Positions 60,697-64,000 of a stretch of 64,000 nt of DNA are shown piece by piece. The first letter of the stretch is position 1. Each line of letters begins with the position of its first letter. Position numbers and translations under genes: made by a program. The stretch spans positions 3,410,001-3,474,000 of the forward strand of contig NZ_CP116942.1 of NCBI RefSeq assembly GCF_028532485.1, written 5' to 3'. The notes beneath the pieces were generated by a model, which saw only the letters and a list, made by a program, of their open reading frames with translations, ran no database searches and had not been told where the DNA came from. The DNA comes from Iamia majanohamensis (lineage in GTDB: Bacteria; Actinomycetota; Acidimicrobiia; Acidimicrobiales; Iamiaceae).

Positions 60697-61938
60697 ATGC
60701 TGCTCGGAGACGTGATCGACCCCGACGCCCTGGCCCACGGCAAGCCCCTGGACGGCGTCCGCATCCTCGCCCTGGAGCAGATGCAGGCCCTCCCCTGGGC
60801 CACCCAGCTCCTGGCCCGCCTCGGCGCGGACGTGGTGAAGGTGGAGGCCATCGGCACCGGCGACCAGGGCCGGGGGTCCCTGCCGGCGATGACCGACCCC
60901 GAGGGCCGCCGGGTCGGCGCCACCTTCCTCCGCACCAACCTGGGCAAGCGCAGCACCTGCATCGACCTCCGCTCGGAGCGCGGCCGCCAGCTGGTGCTCG
61001 ACATGGCCCCGCAGTTCGACGTGGTGGCCGAGAACTTCCGCACCGGCGCCCTGGCCCGCCTGGGCCTGGCCTACGACGACGTGGCCGCCGTCCACCCGGC
61101 CGTCGTCTACCTCTCGGTCAGCGGCTTCGGCCACTCGGGCTCGCCCTACGGCGACATGCCCGCCTTCGCCCCCGTCGTCGAGGCCATGTCGGGCATCTAC
61201 GAGATGAAGCGGGAGGGCGACGAGCCGCCGCTCGTGGCCCCCGTGGGCGCCCTCGGCGACATCGGCACCGCCCTCTTCGGCGTCATCGGCGTGCTGGCCG
61301 GGCTGCGCCAGCGGGACCGCACCGGACGGGGCACCCACGTCGACGTGGCCATGCTCGACGCCATGGTCGCCATGACCGACATCGTCACCAACTTCTGGTC
61401 CATGGGGCTCCGCGGCGGCGAGCTCGGGCCGCTGCTGATGCACGGGTTCAGGGCCTCCGACGGGTGGTTCATCGTCCAGGTCGGCCGCGAGCACCAGTTC
61501 GCCCGGCTGGTGGAGGAGGTGGGCCACCCGGAGTGGGCCGACGACCCCCGCTTCGCCACCCGCCAGGGCTGGCTCGACCACCTCGAGGACGTGCTCCGCC
61601 CCGCCATCGAGGGCTGGGCCGCGGACAAGACCTCGCTCGAGGCCAGCCGGGCCCTCGGCGCCGTCGGCGTCGCCGCCGGCCCCTGCCTCTCCGACGAGCA
61701 GGTGGTGGCCGACCCCCACGTGGCCGCCCGGGACATGCTCGTCGAGGTGCCCCGCACCGACGACGTCGACCAGCCCGTCCTCGTCCCCGGCAACCCCGTG
61801 AAGATGAGCGGCGTGGCCCAGGGCCCCGAGACCCGCGTGCCCTGGCTGGGCGAGCACACCGACGAGGTCCTGGCCGCCGAGCTGGGCCTCGACGCAGAGG
61901 CCCTCGCCGCCCTCCGCGCCGACGGGGTCATCGGCTAG
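60697..61938 (+). CDS. CaiB/BaiF-type CoA-transferase
   Basis: 413 residues of the type III CoA-transferase family: LEQMQALPWATQLLARLGADVVKVE (nucleotide-like N-terminus), GRGSLPAMTDPEGRRVGATFLRTNLGKRS, DVVAENFRTGALARLGLAYDDV with the catalytic Asp position expected in the TGxLxxLGL block, and AIQVGREHQF-like segment. It moves CoA between carboxylic acids, or acts as a racemase in the related MCR group. ATG is six bases after the -10 box, so it is nearly leaderless. Control by the same repressor as the thiolase operon is inferred from IR2. Confidence 0.9.
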   Translation: MLLGDVIDPDALAHGKPLDGVRILALEQMQALPWATQLLARLGADVVKVEAIGTGDQGRGSLPAMTDPEGRRVGATFLRTNLGKRSTCIDLRSERGRQLVLDMAPQFDVVAENFRTGALARLGLAYDDVAAVHPAVVYLSVSGFGHSGSPYGDMPAFAPVVEAMSGIYEMKREGDEPPLVAPVGALGDIGTALFGVIGVLAGLRQRDRTGRGTHVDVAMLDAMVAMTDIVTNFWSMGLRGGELGPLLMHGFRASDGWFIVQVGREHQFARLVEEVGHPEWADDPRFATRQGWLDHLEDVLRPAIEGWAADKTSLEASRALGAVGVAAGPCLSDEQVVADPHVAARDMLVEVPRTDDVDQPVLVPGNPVKMSGVAQGPETRVPWLGEHTDEVLAAELGLDAEALAALRADGVIG

Positions 61939-62184
61939 TGGTTTCGTCGTCGTTCGCTCGCTGCGCTCGCTCCACTCCGACGAGCTGGTCGTGCGGCCTG
62001 CGGCCGCGCTGAGCGATCCCGGCGGGTGGCGGCTCGTCCCTCGCAGCCACCCGCCTCTGCGGGGGGAGACCCCCCGCACCCCCCAGCGGCTGCGCCGGGC
62101 TGCTGTCCTCGCAGGGCTCAGCTGCCTCGCGAGCGCCGTTCGCTGAGGCCTCGTCTCCGCTGCGCGATGTCCCGGGGGGTGGGT
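61939..62184. repeat. inverted-repeat-rich non-coding block
   Basis: 246 bp without a supported gene, between the CaiB and methyltransferase stops. It contains GGCGGGTGGC/GCCACCCGCC (62021-62055), TGCGGGGGG-AGA-CCCCCCGCA (62058-62078), GGCC-TGC-GGCC, and repeated CGCTCGCTGCG-like words. The second palindrome is a very stable hairpin that could terminate both convergent genes. The remainder looks like a dispersed genomic repeat. Confidence 0.7.
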
Positions 62185-62820
62185 TCAGGCCGGGGCTGTC
62201 GCGGTGCCGCGGATGGTGGGGCGGACGAGGGGGCTGGCCTTGCGGGCGCTCTCGTGGGTGACCTCGCCCAGGGCGAAGCCGGCCCCGGCGATGGCCGCCT
62301 CGGTCCGGCGGGTGAGGTGGCAGCCGGCGCAGGCGAAGGACCACGGCCGGTCGAGGCGGCGCTGCCACTTCAACCGGTCGGGCCGGTCCTCGGCGGCCAC
62401 GTGCTCCAGGAAGAGCAGCCGCCCCCCGGGGCGCAGCACCCGGCGGGCCTCGGCCAGCACCGCGGCCTGGTCGGGCACCGAGCACAGCACGAGGGTGGTG
62501 ACCACGGCGTCGGCCTCGTCGTCGCCCACCGGCAGGGAGGAGGCCGAGGCCCGGTGGACCTCGACGTCGATGCCCGGGTCGACGCGATCGAGGTGGTCGC
62601 GCAGCTGGCGCAGCATGGCGGGGGTGGGCTCGGTGAGGACCAGCCGCTCGACCGCCGCCGGGTAGTGGGACAGGTTGGCCCCGGTGCCGGCGCCGACCTC
62701 CACGACGGTGCCGGACAGGCCGGCCAGGAGGTCGGCCCGCCAGTCTTGGAAGCAGGCCTCCTCGGCCGGGGCCACGGCCCGGTCGTAGACGCGGGCGAAC
62801 AGGGCGTCGCGCAGGCTCAT
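62185..62820 (-). CDS. class I SAM-dependent methyltransferase
   Basis: 211 residues. Motif I VVEVGAGTGANLSHYP, VLTEPTPAMLRQLRDHL, DAVVTTLVLCSV (motif IV) and VLRPGGRLLFLEHV (motif V) define a UbiE/Methyltransf_11 type enzyme. Near the C-terminus, a CAGCHLTRRTEAAIAGAGF segment carries two cysteines and recalls METTL7/arsenic-methyltransferase-like relatives. Substrate unknown. The IS begins 43 bp upstream of its start, so its promoter may lie partly in or next to the element. Confidence 0.9.
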   Translation of the reverse strand: MSLRDALFARVYDRAVAPAEEACFQDWRADLLAGLSGTVVEVGAGTGANLSHYPAAVERLVLTEPTPAMLRQLRDHLDRVDPGIDVEVHRASASSLPVGDDEADAVVTTLVLCSVPDQAAVLAEARRVLRPGGRLLFLEHVAAEDRPDRLKWQRRLDRPWSFACAGCHLTRRTEAAIAGAGFALGEVTHESARKASPLVRPTIRGTATAPA

Positions 62821-62862
62821 GGGGCCAGTGCAGCAGACCCCGGGCGCCTCGGCCGCCCCCGG

Positions 62863-63840
62863 GCGTCACGAGTGCCAGGAGGCCGCGCGGATTGGTGACC
62901 ATCCCCGGGTCGGAGCGGTGGCTCGCGTTTGATGGCGAGTGCGCCCAACACAACCGACCAGGGGAGGTCCCTCCCATGATGCGCGCGCTCGATCCCGAAG
63001 TCAGCGATGCGGTCTTCGTCACCCTCGAAGCCCTGCTGCCGGCGCCTCCCACGCACCGCATCGGAGGTGGACGACCAAGGGTCCCTGACCGGCTCATCTT
63101 CCGTGGTCTGCTGCAACGGATCGTCACCGGGGCCGCCTGGGAGACCATCGAGTTCCTGCTGGACCACCAGGTCTCTGACACCACCCTTCGAGCTCGCCGC
63201 GACGAATGGGTGCACGCCGGAGTCTTTGACCGGCTCGCCGCACAAGCCCGCGCCGCCTACGACACGATCATCGGTCTCGACACCGGCCACGTCGTCATCG
63301 ACGGCAGCAACCACCTCGCTCCCTGCGGCGGCCCCGGCACCGGTGTCGGCCCAGGTCAGAAGGGCCGCCTCGGCTGGAAGTGGTGCACCGGCGTCGACGC
63401 CGCAGGCATCCCGCTGGCCTGGACCATCGACGGCGCGAACCGCAACGACTACAAGATGCTCGGCCCCACCCTGGACGCCATCGCCGCCGATCCGAACCAC
63501 CTCAAGATCGGCACCCTGCACCTCGACCGAGGCTTCGGCTACGCCTCACTGCCCGACCGCCTCGCCGGCTACGACATCACCGCAGTCGACGTGATCCCCC
63601 GCAACCACCCCGGCCAAGGCCGGACCCCACTGGTCGGCTTCGGACACCGCTGGGTCGTCGAGCGGACCAACTCCTGGCTGTCGAACTTCGGACAGCTCCG
63701 CCGCAACACCGACCGACGCACCGAGCACCGTCACGCCGCCCTCTGCCTCGCCACCACCCTGCTCATCACCGCCAAGCTCATCGACCACCGCAACCACCAC
63801 ACCCGACCAATCCGCTGAGCCTCCAGGCACCTCGTGACGC
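62863..63840 (+). mobile_element. IS5-type insertion sequence
   Basis: 978-bp element. The terminal inverted repeats (62863-62896 and 63806-63840) are imperfect: both begin GCGTCACGAG at the outer ends and both contain GCGGATTGGT at the inner end. A single transposase gene lies between. No direct target duplication was seen: bases outside the repeats are CCCGG on the left and ACCCAC on the right, so the end may be a few bases off or the duplication short. Confidence 0.8.
62976..63818 (+). CDS. IS5-family DDE transposase
   Basis: 280 residues. The N-terminal part RPRVPDRLIFRGLLQRIVTG carries the DNA-binding region, then DDE catalytic blocks VVIDGSNHLAPCGGPG (first Asp), GTLHLDRGFGY (second Asp) and VVERTNSWLSNFGQLRRNTDRR (Glu of the Y-R-K/E signature). 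The start at ATG 62976 has GGGGAGG nine bases upstream; an ATG follows at once (MMRAL). It appears intact. The base composition is slightly less GC-rich than its neighbours, as expected for a transferred element. Confidence 0.93.
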   Translation: MMRALDPEVSDAVFVTLEALLPAPPTHRIGGGRPRVPDRLIFRGLLQRIVTGAAWETIEFLLDHQVSDTTLRARRDEWVHAGVFDRLAAQARAAYDTIIGLDTGHVVIDGSNHLAPCGGPGTGVGPGQKGRLGWKWCTGVDAAGIPLAWTIDGANRNDYKMLGPTLDAIAADPNHLKIGTLHLDRGFGYASLPDRLAGYDITAVDVIPRNHPGQGRTPLVGFGHRWVVERTNSWLSNFGQLRRNTDRRTEHRHAALCLATTLLITAKLIDHRNHHTRPIR

Positions 63841-63875
63841 ACCCACCTCTCGGCAGGGGCGGCACCGGCCGTGGC

Positions 63876-64000
63876 TCAGCTGCCGGGGGCCTCCAGCGCG
63901 GTGCGGAGGCGGGCGGCGACCTCGTCGGCCTCGCCCTCGGCGTAGGACGTGCGGGGCCAGAAGAACCCCCGGAGGCCGTCACCCTTGGTGCGGGGGACGA
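63876..64000 (-). CDS. partial CDS, C-terminus only
   Basis: The window ends inside this gene. The visible 41 codons read VPRTKGDGLRGFFWPRTSYA and then a helix EGEADEVAARLRTALEAPGS before the stop. The frame is open to the window edge and its codon usage is normal. The family could not be named from so little sequence. It lies 36 bp beyond the IS end. Confidence 0.6.
   Translation of the reverse strand, partial: VPRTKGDGLRGFFWPRTSYAEGEADEVAARLRTALEAPGS

Noticed and set aside
62863-63840. Target-site duplication of the IS
   Set aside because: No convincing direct repeat adjoins the outer ends of the terminal repeats.

Overview
The window is 64 kb of very GC-rich DNA with densely packed genes on both strands. 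Start codons are often GTG, and 4-base GTGA/ATGA overlaps between neighbours are common. F420-type luciferase-like oxidoreductases, KatG-FurA, a CYP125-type P450, an ECF42-like sigma factor with a DGPF partner, Ku, CaiB CoA-transferases and SCP-x thiolases together point to an actinobacterium. A member of the Acidimicrobiia (Iamia-like) is my best guess, but that is inference. Almost every gene is ordinary chromosomal metabolism or regulation. The only mobile element is an IS5-type insertion sequence near the right end.

Left part (1-12 kb): a patatin-like lipase broken by a one-base frameshift at its start; a CYP125-like steroid monooxygenase with a KstR-like operator against its promoter; an HhH endonuclease-like protein; then a signalling block. 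That block holds a GGDEF-like/EAL/histidine-kinase fusion, a secreted DUF4214 protein with a structured 5' leader, two response regulators and a PAS-GGDEF protein, with an acyl-CoA ligase among them.

12-26 kb: three closely related lipoprotein substrate-binding proteins of ABC family 5 (two in tandem, one 7.7 kb away) with no permease or ATPase in view. Between them lie enoyl-CoA hydratase, a DGPF/ECF42 pair, a Gfo/Idh/MocA oxidoreductase, an LLM-class enzyme, a TetR/SRPBCC divergent pair with its operator, and an EthA-like Baeyer-Villiger monooxygenase. 25-31 kb: a heme-oxygenase-like iron enzyme, the furA-katG operon with a palindromic operator, a DUF899 protein, tRNA-Arg(CCU) and a TfoX-like protein.

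31-44 kb: small enzymes, a LuxR-type regulator, an MFS transporter, and a minus-strand lactose/galactose operon (lacZ-galT-galK-FGGY kinase) with a 31-bp palindrome between galT and galK. 43-56 kb: GDSL lipoprotein, Ku, hydrolases, an ArsR-type regulator with SRPBCC partner, a ketopantoate-reductase-like protein, a 62-bp structured tandem repeat, an amine oxidase, two divergent AI-2E-family membrane proteins, a tandem pair of small acetyltransferases and a universal stress protein.

56-64 kb: an acyl-CoA cluster. An SCP-x-type thiolase and a KAS-like/DUF35 fusion run leftward, and a DUF4436 membrane protein and a CaiB CoA-transferase run rightward. Two nearly identical inverted repeats sit at the -35 positions of the two acyl-CoA promoters, which suggests one shared repressor. 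An inverted-repeat-rich non-coding block, a methyltransferase, the IS and a truncated gene close the window. Many convergent gene ends are separated by perfect GC-rich hairpins without a T tract. No stretch longer than 300 bases lacks a gene.
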